64,000 nucleotides of DNA, taken from Bog-756 sp963776225 (GTDB taxonomy: Bacteria > Actinomycetota > Acidimicrobiia > Acidimicrobiales > RAAP-2). Of the stretch, positions 18,163 through 26,991 are shown one piece after another. The notes beneath the pieces were generated by a model. That model did not search any database, was not told where the DNA came from, and saw only the letters and a program-made list of their open reading frames with translations. The stretch is taken from the NCBI GenBank assembly GCA_963776225.1, contig CAVZLL010000004.1, positions 682,001-746,000 of the forward strand, given 5' to 3'. The first letter of the stretch is position 1. Each line of letters begins with the position of its first letter. Both the position numbers and the translations under genes were made by a program.

Positions 18163-18453
18163 GACCACCTCCTCAGCGATACCTAATCGAATACAAGCCA
18201 AATGGCTTTTTAGGCCCAGGTCAAGCATCTTCGCCGTCTGCACCGCGCTCGGCATGTCGGGCGCGAGCGCCCGCGCGACCTCGTGCTCGTGTCCCTTTCG
18301 AGCACTGCGTCGCGGTCCCTGAATCGCCTATGGACAAATACCCGTGTGTTTGCAACCATTATTCGGCGCGCATCACCGAGCGCTGCACTCGTGGAACGTC
18401 CGATCCGCCAACAGTATCCGCCAGCGGAACGACGAAGACCGAGGTACAGACCG
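18163..18453. other. AT-richer divergent intergenic region
   Basis: Between the HU/H1 gene and the coupling ATPase. It is visibly AT-richer than its surroundings and holds an inverted repeat AAGCCA-AA-TGGCTT at 18195-18208, followed on the plus strand by TTTA. This could be an operator or small hairpin in the HU/H1 leader. An open frame runs through the plus-strand half without protein-like composition, so the ATPase start is uncertain here. Confidence 0.4.
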
Positions 18454-19950
18454 GTGTCAAACTTTTTTCTCGAATACCCCCCTCGAGCGTGTGATTCGGC
18501 TCACCGGGTCGCATGTCGTGCGTTTGCGGACGCCCACCACGGTCTCTACCTCGGACACGATCGGGACGGCTGGCGGCACGCCGCCGCGCAGCATTCGGTC
18601 ATGGTGCTCGGCCCTCCGCGCTCGGGAAAGACGTCGTCGTTGATCATCCCGAACGTGCTCGGTGCGAACGGTCCGGTGGTGTCGACGTCGACCAAGCCCG
18701 ACGTGCTGGAGGCCACCATCGGGGCGCGGCAGCGGCTGGGGGAGTGCCTGCTGTTCGATCCCACCGCATCGGTCGACCGGCCCCAGGGCGTACGGCGACT
18801 GCAGTGGTCTCCGGTTCCGGCCTGCGCCACGTGGAGGACGGCGCTTGCGACGGCCCGGTCCCTCGTGCTCGTCGGATCGCCGGCCGCGGGATCGAACGGG
18901 ACGAGGGGCGACGGGTCCCACTGGACCGAGCGGGCGGAGGCCCTGCTCGCTCCCCTGCTGCACGCGGCCGCGCTCGAGGGCGCCGAGATGCGGACGCTGC
19001 TGACCTGGGTGGACCGACGCCAGGCACTGCCCGCCCAGCAGATCCTCGCCTTCCAGCCGGCCGGCACCGCCGAGATCGCCCGGAACCTCCTCGACGGCAT
19101 CGTCACCACCGACGAGCGGGAGCTCAGCGGCATCTGGTCGACCACGTCCGGGGCGCTCGGCGGCTTCCGCTCCGAGGAGGCCCTCGCCACCACTGCGGCG
19201 CCCGATTTCGACCCCGCCCGGTTCGTCCACTCCGGCGACACCGTGTACATCGCCGCTCCGGCGCACCACCAGGCGCTGGTCGCCCCCCTCGTCGTGGGGG
19301 TGCTCGAGGGCATCCGCCGCGCCGCCTACGCACGGGCAGCCGACGGCCGCTCCGGATCGGACCCGCCGGTGGTCCTCGCCCTCGACGAGCTGGCAAACAT
19401 CGCGCCCATCCCCGATCTGCCCTCGATGGTGAGCGAAGGCGGCGGCCAGGGCGTGGTGACCCTTGCCTGTTTCCAGGACCTCTCCCAGGCCCGTCACCGC
19501 TGGCCCGACCAGGCAGAGGGGTTTCCCTCGCTGTTCGGGACCACGGTCGTCCTCCCGGGGATCGGGGACGTGCGGACGCTCGAGGCGCTCTCGGTGCTGG
19601 CAGGCGAGGAGGAGCTGATCACCCGGTCGGTCTCGTCGGGGCGTGCGCTCTCGGACCACCTGCTCACCGACCTGGTGTCCGGTGGACGACCGCATGTGGG
19701 CGACCACCACGCAACCGTGTGGCGACGGCGCCTTCCTCCCGAGGTCCTCACCAACGGGATGGACGGGTACGCCCTCGCCTTCGACCATCGGAACCGCCCC
19801 GGCTGGGTGCCACTCTCGCCGGCCCACCTCGCCGAGCCCTGGCGAACGGTGCGATCGCACGGGCGCGAGCTCGACCGGACATCGGGCACCCCTCCTGCGC
19901 ACGAGCTCGCTCCGGGGAGCGTGCGGGCCGGGCCGGTCCTCGACCGCTGA
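18454..19950 (+). CDS. VirD4/TraG-like type IV coupling ATPase
   Basis: About 498 aa from GTG 18454 (start uncertain; the open frame continues to 18283). Walker A is GPPRSGKTSS near residue 52, Walker B is VVLALDELANIAP near residue 310, and SMVSEGGGQGVVTLACFQDLSQ plus the later AGEEELITRSV match the TraG/TraD C-terminal group. It lacks the two N-terminal membrane helices of classical VirD4, so it may be soluble or need a partner. It faces a TrwC-type relaxase 48 bp away. Together they look like the DNA-processing half of a conjugation or mobilisation module; no mating-channel genes are in the window. Confidence 0.8.
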   Translation: MSNFFLEYPPRACDSAHRVACRAFADAHHGLYLGHDRDGWRHAAAQHSVMVLGPPRSGKTSSLIIPNVLGANGPVVSTSTKPDVLEATIGARQRLGECLLFDPTASVDRPQGVRRLQWSPVPACATWRTALATARSLVLVGSPAAGSNGTRGDGSHWTERAEALLAPLLHAAALEGAEMRTLLTWVDRRQALPAQQILAFQPAGTAEIARNLLDGIVTTDERELSGIWSTTSGALGGFRSEEALATTAAPDFDPARFVHSGDTVYIAAPAHHQALVAPLVVGVLEGIRRAAYARAADGRSGSDPPVVLALDELANIAPIPDLPSMVSEGGGQGVVTLACFQDLSQARHRWPDQAEGFPSLFGTTVVLPGIGDVRTLEALSVLAGEEELITRSVSSGRALSDHLLTDLVSGGRPHVGDHHATVWRRRLPPEVLTNGMDGYALAFDHRNRPGWVPLSPAHLAEPWRTVRSHGRELDRTSGTPPAHELAPGSVRAGPVLDR

Positions 19951-19998
19951 GCACCGGTAGGAGCGGTGGCGGGAACGACCGGGCAGATCGGACCGGTC

Positions 19999-21417
19999 TC
20001 ATCGGGAAACGACCCCGGCCGCGCGGTCCCACCCGGATCGCTCGTCGGCCCCCTCGCGCCCGGTCCCGGCTCGGCGGACCACACCCGGGGCGGTGTCCCT
20101 CGATCGCTCTCCCCTCCCGGCCGGTTCGCGTCCGACGTCCACGCCGGGGGCCGGGCGGTCGCCGGCCACCGGGTCGGGGATCCCCCAGGCACGTTCGACC
20201 AGCTCGGGCGCTCGCCGGTACGAACCGGCCACCAGCGACGCCGTCCAGCGCTCCTCGGACGGCGCGGCACCGGGACGGCGGCCCGGCCCGATCTCCGGCG
20301 GGCCGGCCGCGTCGACCAGCGCGCCGGCCATCCGCTCCACGATGTCTGCCGGGGCGCCCTGCGGCAACGCCGCGGTCAGCGCGCACACCACGTCGCGCCG
20401 GGCCACCGCCGTGCGGCGTTCGGCGAGCTCGTCGAGCCCGCGCCCGAGACGATCGCGTTCGGGCCCGGTCTCTCGACCGACGCTCCTCCGGCCCACCACC
20501 CGGACCAGCTCGCCGAGGTCGAGCCCGTGATCGGCGGCACGCCGCCGCCACATGGTCCGCAGGCCGTCCACGGTCACGGTGTGGTCCTTGTCCGGGCGGT
20601 CCAGCTGGTAGGCGAACCGCCGCGACGAGCGTCCGGCATCGACCCGGCAGTGGATCTCCTGGTCGATCCCGGCCTTGCGCTGGGAGAAGAGCCGGCAGAG
20701 CACCGGGTCGACACCGGACACCTCGAGACGACCCGAGGGCCCGGCCACCCATTCGGCGCCGAGCCCACGCGCGAGGGCATCGCGGAGCACCGCGTGGTAG
20801 AGGCCCTCCGCTGCCCGCCGGTGGAGGAACAGTCGGCGGCTGTCGACCGCCGACCAGAGCCCGTCGACCCCCTGCACCACGTTCGCCGTCACCAGGTGGG
20901 TGTGCAGATGTGGATCGAGGGACCGGCTGGTGCGGTGCACGAAGCCGGCTGCGACCATGCCGGTCGATGGCAGGTACCGCACCCGGCCGCCGCCGCTCCG
21001 CCGCACACCGAGACCCTCCCGCTCGAGGTGGGCCGCTGCGGCGGCCACCGCTTCGTCGTGGGCGGCCCCGGCCGCGCCGGCGAGCTCACGGGGACCCAGG
21101 AGGTGGAGCAGGCTCACCGACTTGGGCGCGCAGAACACCAGATCGAACCCGGACACGCCGCGCGTCGCCGGGACCTGACGGAGCAACCGGTCGCCCAGCG
21201 GGTCACGCCCGGAGAGCAGGTCGGTGAACGGGGTGGCCTCGACCCGGCCCCGCAGCCCGAGCACCCCGGCCCCGCCACCGGTCCACGCTCCGGGTGACTC
21301 GCCCGCCACGCCGGTGCCCTCGGCCCGGCCCGGCACGAGATCGCCGACGTAGTAGCCGGCTCTCCCGCCGCGCACGACCTGCATCCTCAGCACGGGGATC
21401 CTGCCATGACCGGCCAC
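19999..21417 (-). CDS. TrwC/TraI-type (MobF) relaxase domain protein
   Basis: 472 aa. The relaxase domain shows FDLVFCAPKSVSLL, the three-histidine metal motif DPHLHTHLVTANVV, and an early AGYYVGDL with candidate catalytic tyrosines. It would nick one DNA strand at an origin of transfer and stay attached through tyrosine. The SF1 helicase half normally fused behind it is absent; the C-terminal 130 residues are Arg/Pro-rich and of low complexity. So it is either a relaxase-only protein or a decayed remnant. GTG start at 21417; the region just upstream holds phased CATG repeats and an inverted repeat. Confidence 0.8.
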   Translation of the reverse strand: MAGHGRIPVLRMQVVRGGRAGYYVGDLVPGRAEGTGVAGESPGAWTGGGAGVLGLRGRVEATPFTDLLSGRDPLGDRLLRQVPATRGVSGFDLVFCAPKSVSLLHLLGPRELAGAAGAAHDEAVAAAAAHLEREGLGVRRSGGGRVRYLPSTGMVAAGFVHRTSRSLDPHLHTHLVTANVVQGVDGLWSAVDSRRLFLHRRAAEGLYHAVLRDALARGLGAEWVAGPSGRLEVSGVDPVLCRLFSQRKAGIDQEIHCRVDAGRSSRRFAYQLDRPDKDHTVTVDGLRTMWRRRAADHGLDLGELVRVVGRRSVGRETGPERDRLGRGLDELAERRTAVARRDVVCALTAALPQGAPADIVERMAGALVDAAGPPEIGPGRRPGAAPSEERWTASLVAGSYRRAPELVERAWGIPDPVAGDRPAPGVDVGREPAGRGERSRDTAPGVVRRAGTGREGADERSGWDRAAGVVSR

Positions 21418-21437
21418 CCACCTCCCGGGCGGAAGAA

Positions 21438-21471
21438 TAGCATTACATGCTATGTCATGTTATTTCATGTT
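21438..21471. repeat. Inverted repeat and three CATG boxes at exact 10-bp spacing
   Basis: TAGCAT-TAC-ATGCTA (21438-21452) is a perfect inverted repeat. CATG occurs at 21446, 21456 and 21466, exactly one helical turn apart, the last two as CATGTT direct repeats. The stretch is AT-rich in a very GC-rich setting, overlaps the 3' end of pafC and lies directly upstream of the relaxase gene. Operator, nick region or iteron-like protein-binding site are possible. Confidence 0.5.
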
Positions 21472-22441
21472 TTGACGCCGGCCTCGGGATAGCGGGCGAG
21501 GATCCTCGAGACGGCGGTCCCGGTCAGTGAGCGGAGCTCGGGTGGATCGACCACCTCGGTGCCAGGGCCGAGCCGCAGCAGGAGCCGCTCGAGCCAGGCG
21601 TCCCCGCCGACGTAGACCTCCCAGAGCGACGCGGCCCTGCTCCTCGCCCACCGGTTCGGCGGACGGGATGGACTCGATCAGCCAGGTCATCGAGGGCTTC
21701 GAGGGCGAGGCGCACCCGGCGGCTCTCCGGACCGGGCACGAAGGCGTCGAGGTCGGTCCCGCCGTGGCGGCCCGTTCCGGGGTCTGCCGCCGGGGCCGTC
21801 CGGTCGTCGACCCCGCCCACCGGCCGCGCCGAGCGGATCCGGTCGATCCGGAACCGCCGGACCTCGCCAGCGGTCCCGCACCAGGCGTCGAGGTACCAGT
21901 GGCTCTCGGCGGCGAAGATCCGCTCCGGGGTGACCGTCCGGTCCGTCACCTGGTCGGTCGACGCCGAGTAATAGGTGAGCTCCACCCGCTCCCCCGAGAC
22001 GAGCGCGTCCCGGACCACGCCGAGGAATTCGGGCGAGTCGAGCTCGACGTCGAGTGTGCCGCCGCCGAGGGCGCGGTCGAGCTTGGTGAGGGCCCGGGAC
22101 AGGGCTCCGCCCTCGTCGCTCCCCGGGACGGCCAGCAGCGCGCGGGCCGAGGCGGCGAGGGCCAGTCCCTCCCGCGGGCTGAGCCTGCGGGGACGGGACA
22201 GGGTGGTGCCCAGCCTCGTCGACACGGTGGTGTCGGTGACCACGATCTCGAGCAGCTGGTCCGGCGTGTACGGCGGGACACCGCAGCAGGCGGCCATCTC
22301 GAGCTCGGCCACCAGGGCGTCCGGCGCGAGGTCGAACCGCTCGGCCACTTCGTCGATGGGTGCCTCTCCCTCCTGCGCGAGCCAGGCCAGGATGGCCAGC
22401 AGCCGCCGGAGCCGGCCGGCGGTGTCGGGCGTGCGGCTCAT
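21465..22441 (-). pseudogene. pafC: WYL-domain transcriptional regulator PafC, two frame breaks near the 3' end
   Basis: Second half of the PafB-PafC pair, which in mycobacteria controls the RecA-independent DNA-damage response. An N-terminal winged-helix region (RRLLAILAWLAQEG) is followed by the WYL domain (ELTYYSAS, FAAESHWYLDAWC, RRFRIDRI). The end is broken: RRVRLALEALDD shifts by one base to WLIESIPSAEPVGEEQGRVA (break near 21700), then again by one base (near 21643) to LWEVYVGGDAWLERLLLRLG and SRILARYPEAGVKT. Repairing both gives 325 codons, the family length. It overlaps pafB by 4 bp. Confidence 0.82.
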
Positions 22442-23400
22442 CCGGCCGGGGTCCCGGCAGGTGCGGCCATCGCCTCGAGCCGGGCCACCATCGCGGCGCG
22501 CATCTCGGGTGGGCGGAGGACCTCGGCATGGTCGAGCAGGTCCAGGACCCAGGAGAGGAGCGCCTCCGTATCGGTCACCGCCAGTCGCACCTCGACCGTG
22601 CCGTCGTCCCGGCGCCCGACCACCGCGTCGGGCCCGAGCGCCGCGACCACCCGCGAGGACTCCGCGGCGTCGACCGCGACGTCGACCTGGACCGCCGGTC
22701 CGGCGCCGAACTGCCAGGGGTCGCGGGCGAAGGCACCCTCGAGGTCGAACCCCTCCGGCACCCGGGCGGACCCGGGCTCCCCGAGCGTCGGGGTACCCGG
22801 GATGCGGTCGACCCGGAACGTGCGGGCCTCCGCACGATCGCGGTCCCATCCCACCGCGTACCAGTGGCCTCCCCGGAACCGGATGCCCGCCAGGTCCACC
22901 GAGCGCGTCCTCCCCCGGTAGTCGAAGCCCACCACCGCCTTCCGGCGGACCGCATCGAAGAGGACCGGCAGCGCCGGGAGTCCGTCGAAGGAGGGGAGGT
23001 CGACCAGTGGAACGGGGCCGCCGCGCCGGGGCCATTCGCCGGTCATCCCCAGCTTCGAGAGCGCCTCCCTCCCGATAGGCTCGCCGAGGTGGACGCCGGC
23101 AACCGCCAGGTTGAGCGCCGCCTGTTCCTCGGGCTCCAGGTGCAGGTCGGGAAGGTAGTAGGCGTCGGGGTCGACACGGTAGCCGAGCTGGTCGTCCCCC
23201 CCGACGGGCTCGACCAGGACCGGCACCCCTTCGTCGCGCAGGAGGCGCTTGTCGCGCTCGAACGCCTGCCGGCGCGCGGCGTGACCGTCGGGGTAGCCGG
23301 GTACGCGGTCGGCGATCTCGCGCAGGCTCAGCGGGCGGGCCGCGTCGAGGAGCACGAGCAGCAGGTCGGTGACCCGTTCGAGTCGGTCGGGCTGTGCCAT
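22438..23400 (-). CDS. pafB: WYL-domain transcriptional regulator PafB
   Basis: 320 aa. N-terminal helix-turn-helix (RVTDLLLVLLDAARPLSLREIADRV), a linking region with KRLLRDEGVPV, and a WYL domain (VGFDYRGRTR, GGHWYAVGWD, ARTFRVDRI) ending in a WCX extension. WYL domains in PafBC are thought to sense a ligand such as single-stranded DNA. The ATG is 7 nt after TAGATT, so the mRNA is probably leaderless; pafC follows with an ATGA overlap. The usual neighbours (pafA, proteasome or twin-arginine genes) are not here. Confidence 0.88.
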   Translation of the reverse strand: MAQPDRLERVTDLLLVLLDAARPLSLREIADRVPGYPDGHAARRQAFERDKRLLRDEGVPVLVEPVGGDDQLGYRVDPDAYYLPDLHLEPEEQAALNLAVAGVHLGEPIGREALSKLGMTGEWPRRGGPVPLVDLPSFDGLPALPVLFDAVRRKAVVGFDYRGRTRSVDLAGIRFRGGHWYAVGWDRDRAEARTFRVDRIPGTPTLGEPGSARVPEGFDLEGAFARDPWQFGAGPAVQVDVAVDAAESSRVVAALGPDAVVGRRDDGTVEVRLAVTDTEALLSWVLDLLDHAEVLRPPEMRAAMVARLEAMAAPAGTPAG

Positions 23401-23438
23401 TCACGCCAATCTAGGACCCGCGGGAACCGGATCCGGCC

Positions 23439-24410
23439 GTGAGCGGAACCGATCCGCTGGCCTTCGAGCCCCATCCGGTGCTCTGGGGGGTCCTGGCCGT
23501 CCTGACCGCGGCGGTGGTGCTCGGCCACCGGGCGCTCCAGCGGGTCGACCCACGCCCCGAGACGTGGCCGCGTGCCGAGATCGCCCGGTTCGCCGGCGCG
23601 GTTGCGGTGACCGGGATCGCGCTCGGGTGGCCGCTCGGGGATCTCGCCGCCCACTGGTCGCTCTCCGCACTGGTCGTCCAGCGGGTCCTGCTCGTGCTCG
23701 CAGTGGCCCCGCTGCTCCTCCGCGGACTCCCCTACGACCTCCTCCGGTGGCTGACCAGACCGGCGCCGGTCGACGCCGCGCTGACCGGTCTCGCACGACC
23801 TCCGGTCGCGGTCGCCGTCGTCACGGTGGTCCTTGTCGGCTCGATGCTCCCTGCCGCGGTGGCGCTCCAGGCGCGGTCGGGCGTGGGTCGCGGCCTGCTG
23901 GCAGTGGCGGTGATCGGGGCCGGTCTGGTGCTGTGGATCCCGGTGCTCGGCCGTATCCCCGGGATCCAGCGCCCGCGACCGGTGGTGCGGTTCGCCTACC
24001 TGGTGGCCCAGGCCGTCGTCCCCGGGTTCCTCTCGTTCCTCTACATCCTCTCCACCCGGCCGCTCTACCCGGCCTTCGCCCACTCCGCGTCGGCGATCGG
24101 CCTGCGGCCGATCAACGACCAGCAGGTGGCCGGTTTCCTCTCCAAGCTCTCGATGCTCCTGGTGCTGCTCACGGTCGGCGCGTTCGTGCTCGCACGTGCC
24201 CCGGACACCGACGACGAGTTCGGACCCGGGGAACCGCTGGTCTGGGCCGACGTCGAGCGGGAGTTCGAACGGGCCGACCGGAGGGCGGGACGCGGGGGCG
24301 ACCCGGGTCCGGCGGAGCCGCCGGCGGACGAACGCCCGGACCACCCGGCGCCGCCCGCCCGTGGGGAGACCGAACGCGAGCGACCGGACGGCGGTCCGAC
24401 AGGCACGTAG
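23439..24410 (+). CDS. CtaG-like cytochrome c oxidase assembly protein
   Basis: 323-aa membrane protein of the caa3-type CtaG family, needed for copper delivery or assembly of cytochrome oxidase. I count about seven hydrophobic segments up to residue 255 (for example VLWGVLAVLTAAVVLG, VQRVLLVLAVAPLLL, FLSFLYILSTRPLYPAF), with the family motif INDQQVAGF before the last. The last 70 residues are a charged Pro/Glu/Arg tail. GTG 23439 is the start; it is divergent from pafB across 38 bp. No oxidase subunits are in the window. Confidence 0.8.
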   Translation: MSGTDPLAFEPHPVLWGVLAVLTAAVVLGHRALQRVDPRPETWPRAEIARFAGAVAVTGIALGWPLGDLAAHWSLSALVVQRVLLVLAVAPLLLRGLPYDLLRWLTRPAPVDAALTGLARPPVAVAVVTVVLVGSMLPAAVALQARSGVGRGLLAVAVIGAGLVLWIPVLGRIPGIQRPRPVVRFAYLVAQAVVPGFLSFLYILSTRPLYPAFAHSASAIGLRPINDQQVAGFLSKLSMLLVLLTVGAFVLARAPDTDDEFGPGEPLVWADVEREFERADRRAGRGGDPGPAEPPADERPDHPAPPARGETERERPDGGPTGT

Positions 24411-24462
24411 GCGCGGCGGTGCGTTCGGTGCGTGGGGAGTCCCGGCTCCGTACGATGGGCCG

Positions 24463-25818
24463 ATGACGCTCGAGGCACCCGAGGCGCCGGTCATCCGCCG
24501 GCTGGTCACGGGGAGCCTCCGCGCCGGCGTCGAGGACCTCGGGGGTCGGCCGGCCATGGTGGTCCGGTCGGTCTCGACCATCCGGCGCGGTGCGCTCTCG
24601 TTCGAGGACGGGGAGACCCTCCGGACCGCGTCGTCGTCTGCTCGCTCGCTCTCGATCCCGATGGTGGTGGTCCTCGCCTCGAGCGGGGCCGACGTCGGTG
24701 AAGGAGTGGCCTCGCTGCACGGGTGGGGTGGCGCCGCCCGGGCGCTCGCCGACTGTTCCGGGGTGGTGCCGGTGGTGATGGTGGTGACCGGGCCCGCGCT
24801 CTCGGGTCCCGCCTTGCTCCTCGGGCTCGCCGATCTGGTGGTCATGACCGCCGACGCCTTCGCGTTCGTCTCCGGTCCGGCGATGGTCGAGGACTTCACC
24901 GGCATGCGGATCGGTGTCCACCAGCTCGGCGGGACGGCCATGCACGCCCGCTCGAGCGGCCTGTGCGCGATGGAGGCGTCGTCCACCGAGGAGGCGATCG
25001 ACCACGTCGCCGATCTGCTGAGTCTGCTGCCCGCCCACACCGACGAGCTCCCTCCGGCGGGCCCGATCGCTTCGACCTCCGGGGCGGACGCGGAGCTGCG
25101 AACGCTCATCCCGGACCGGGCGACCAGCTCCTACGACGTCCGACGGGTCGCCGCCGCACTCGCCGACGACGGGGAGATCACCGAGCTGTGGACGCGGTGG
25201 TCCCCGCAGCTGGTCACCGCGCTGGGCCGGATCGGCGGGCGAACGGTCGGGTTCGTGGCCAACCAGCCCCAGGCGCTCGCCGGCACCCTGGACATCGCCG
25301 CCTCGCAGAAGGGGGCGCGCTTCGTGCGGTTGTGCGACACCTTCAACATCCCGCTGGTCACCCTGGTCGACACGCCGGGGTTCCTGCCGGGCAAGGACCT
25401 CGAGTGGCGGGGGATGATCCGGCACGGGGCGGAGCTCGCCTTCGCCTACGCCGAGGCCACCGTCCCCCGGGTCTGCGTGATCCTGCGCAAGGCGTTCGGC
25501 GGCGCCTACATCGTGATGGACTCGAAGGGCATGGGCAACGACCTCTGCTTCGCCTGGCCGGCCGCCGAGATCGCGGTGATGGGGGCGGTCGGGGCGGTCC
25601 AGATCCTCCACCGGGACGCGGCCACCGACCAGCGGGAGGCGCTCGAGTCGGCCTACACCGAGCGGTTCCTGACCCCCTGGGAGGCGGCCGAGCGGGGGTT
25701 CGTCGACGCGGTCATCGATCCGGCCTCCACCCGACAGGTGGTCGCCGACGCGCTCGAGGTGCTCGAGACGTCACGCGAGCGGCTGCCCGGTCGCAAGCAC
25801 ACGGTGGGGCCGCTGTAG
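24463..25818 (+). CDS. Acyl-CoA carboxylase beta subunit (carboxyltransferase)
   Basis: 451 aa, shorter than the usual 510-540. It transfers CO2 from biotin to acetyl-, propionyl- or a related acyl-CoA. The C-terminal half is clear: VGFVANQPQALAGTLDIAAS, LVTLVDTPGFLPGKDLEWRG, LRKAFGGAYIVMDSKGMG, FAWPAAEIAVMGAVGAVQIL. The N-terminal half is more divergent (SGADVGEGVASLHGWGG; SGPALLLGLADLVVM). ATG 24463 lies 6 nt after TACGAT (24451-24456), so a leaderless start is likely. No biotin carboxylase or BCCP gene is nearby. A strong hairpin follows. Confidence 0.88.
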   Translation: MTLEAPEAPVIRRLVTGSLRAGVEDLGGRPAMVVRSVSTIRRGALSFEDGETLRTASSSARSLSIPMVVVLASSGADVGEGVASLHGWGGAARALADCSGVVPVVMVVTGPALSGPALLLGLADLVVMTADAFAFVSGPAMVEDFTGMRIGVHQLGGTAMHARSSGLCAMEASSTEEAIDHVADLLSLLPAHTDELPPAGPIASTSGADAELRTLIPDRATSSYDVRRVAAALADDGEITELWTRWSPQLVTALGRIGGRTVGFVANQPQALAGTLDIAASQKGARFVRLCDTFNIPLVTLVDTPGFLPGKDLEWRGMIRHGAELAFAYAEATVPRVCVILRKAFGGAYIVMDSKGMGNDLCFAWPAAEIAVMGAVGAVQILHRDAATDQREALESAYTERFLTPWEAAERGFVDAVIDPASTRQVVADALEVLETSRERLPGRKHTVGPL

Positions 25819-25856
25819 GGGGAGGTTGGGACCCGCGGGTGCGCTTGAGACCGAAC

Positions 25857-25892
25857 GCGGAACTGCCCCTCCAGAGGGAGGGGCAGTTCCGC
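25857..25892. terminator. Strong bidirectional terminator hairpin
   Basis: A 16-bp perfect stem: GCGGAACTGCCCCTCC (25857-25872) pairs with 25877-25892 around an AGAG loop. It lies between the convergent carboxyltransferase gene and pilA and would stop transcription from both sides. It also marks the step from about 75-80% GC to the lower-GC pilus block. Confidence 0.8.
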
Positions 25893-25940
25893 AACTTCTC
25901 TGCGATTAACAGACCATCGCTTCGAACGGCGTTCCCGCTA

Positions 25941-26615
25941 CTAGAGCGACGGGAACCCTGTGGTGGACCACCGGACCTGCGAAGTACCGGTGATGCCGCC
26001 CGCAGTGATCGTGGGCGTCGCGGCGTTGCAGTCACTGGCGAGAGTATCGCCCTTGACCTCCACGTACATCGTTCCGGCCTGGGTGTCGGGGAAGGTGAGC
26101 GCTCCCGCAGCTGCCGTGGTCGTGGTGTCCTTTGCGATCGTCACCGAATTCATCTGGAAGTTGGCCGCAAACGGCGTAACCGCCGCAGTGTTGCCTCCCG
26201 GGTCGTCGATCTGGTACCAGCAGTTGTTCGACTTCGAGTACGACGCAAGCGCGATGGCATTGCCGTCGGCTGCCACGAACACCGAGACCACGCCCGACGC
26301 CGTGGAATTGCCCGAGACGAACTGCAGGCTCGGCTCAGCGGTTGTCAGGGTCGCCGTGGTGACTGCCGAGTAGGTCTGGCCGCCAGACTGGTACCCCGCC
26401 TTCGCGTTGAGGATGGCGGTGTTCAGGTTGGACTGCGCAGCCCGGTCGTTCGCCGACTTCGTCACGCCGAGGAAGGTCGGAATGGCGATGGCCAGCAGAA
26501 TGGCGAGGATGAGCAGAACCACCATCAGTTCGATGAGGGTGAACCCGGCGTCCTCGCCGAGGTCGCTCGCAGCATCACGCCTGTCATTCAGACGTCGGAT
26601 TAGGGATGAAAACAT
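25941..26615 (-). CDS. pilA: Type IV pilin
   Basis: 224 aa. Prepilin leader of 24 residues ending DAG, then the class III signal FTLIELMVVLLILAILLA with Glu5, so cleavage should fall between Gly and Phe. The hydrophobic N-terminal helix is followed by an alpha-1 continuation (TKSANDRAAQSNLN) and a Thr/Ser/Ala-rich globular part with two cysteines (NNCWYQ and ASDCNAA) that could form the D-region disulfide. ATG 26615 is chosen for the GAGGAGG just upstream. It is the last gene of the minus-strand pilus unit, downstream of pilC. Confidence 0.92.
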   Translation of the reverse strand: MFSSLIRRLNDRRDAASDLGEDAGFTLIELMVVLLILAILLAIAIPTFLGVTKSANDRAAQSNLNTAILNAKAGYQSGGQTYSAVTTATLTTAEPSLQFVSGNSTASGVVSVFVAADGNAIALASYSKSNNCWYQIDDPGGNTAAVTPFAANFQMNSVTIAKDTTTTAAAGALTFPDTQAGTMYVEVKGDTLASDCNAATPTITAGGITGTSQVRWSTTGFPSL

Positions 26616-26991
26616 GTATTGCCTCCTCGTGAGTATTGATGCATCAATGTGCGGATACCTCAATTGATATCCACTGTTCCCATCGACTCCGGAAACGAAT
26701 ACCTTGAGAGGTTGCCCGAATTAGTTCTTCTCGGATTCTTCATTTCCAGAGCGCCGTGCGCAACCGGGAAATGGGGATCATGTCAACAGATTCCCAGATC
26801 GATCGCAGATCACGGAGGTATGCAACAACGACGCTACGAGGCGTCGGTCACCATTCCGGTTGCAAAACGGGTGCAGCTTGGTAGCAATATCCTGTCCTGC
26901 AACGCAGTTCGCTATCCACGCAAGGATTGTTCTGCTCTGGTGGAATTCTCCGGTCGGGCGAGTCTGGTATTGCCGAAGTTCTGATGCCGAC
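26616..26991. other. Intergenic region between pilC and pilA
   Basis: 376 bp without a convincing gene. It is AT-richer and probably holds the pilA promoter and 5' leader. On the minus strand a TTGACA occurs around 26780, but I see no matching -10. An inverted repeat CGACGC-TACGAG-GCGTCG is present near 26828-26845. The length would allow a riboswitch; I could not fit the c-di-GMP-I consensus. Confidence 0.4.

Noticed and set aside
18283..18453. Longer N-terminus for the coupling ATPase
   Set aside because: The extra residues are Arg/Ser-rich without hydrophobic segment; DNA there looks non-coding and AT-rich.
26616..26991. Riboswitch or small gene between pilC and pilA
   Set aside because: An open frame exists on the plus strand, but with no protein-like composition; no riboswitch core was found.
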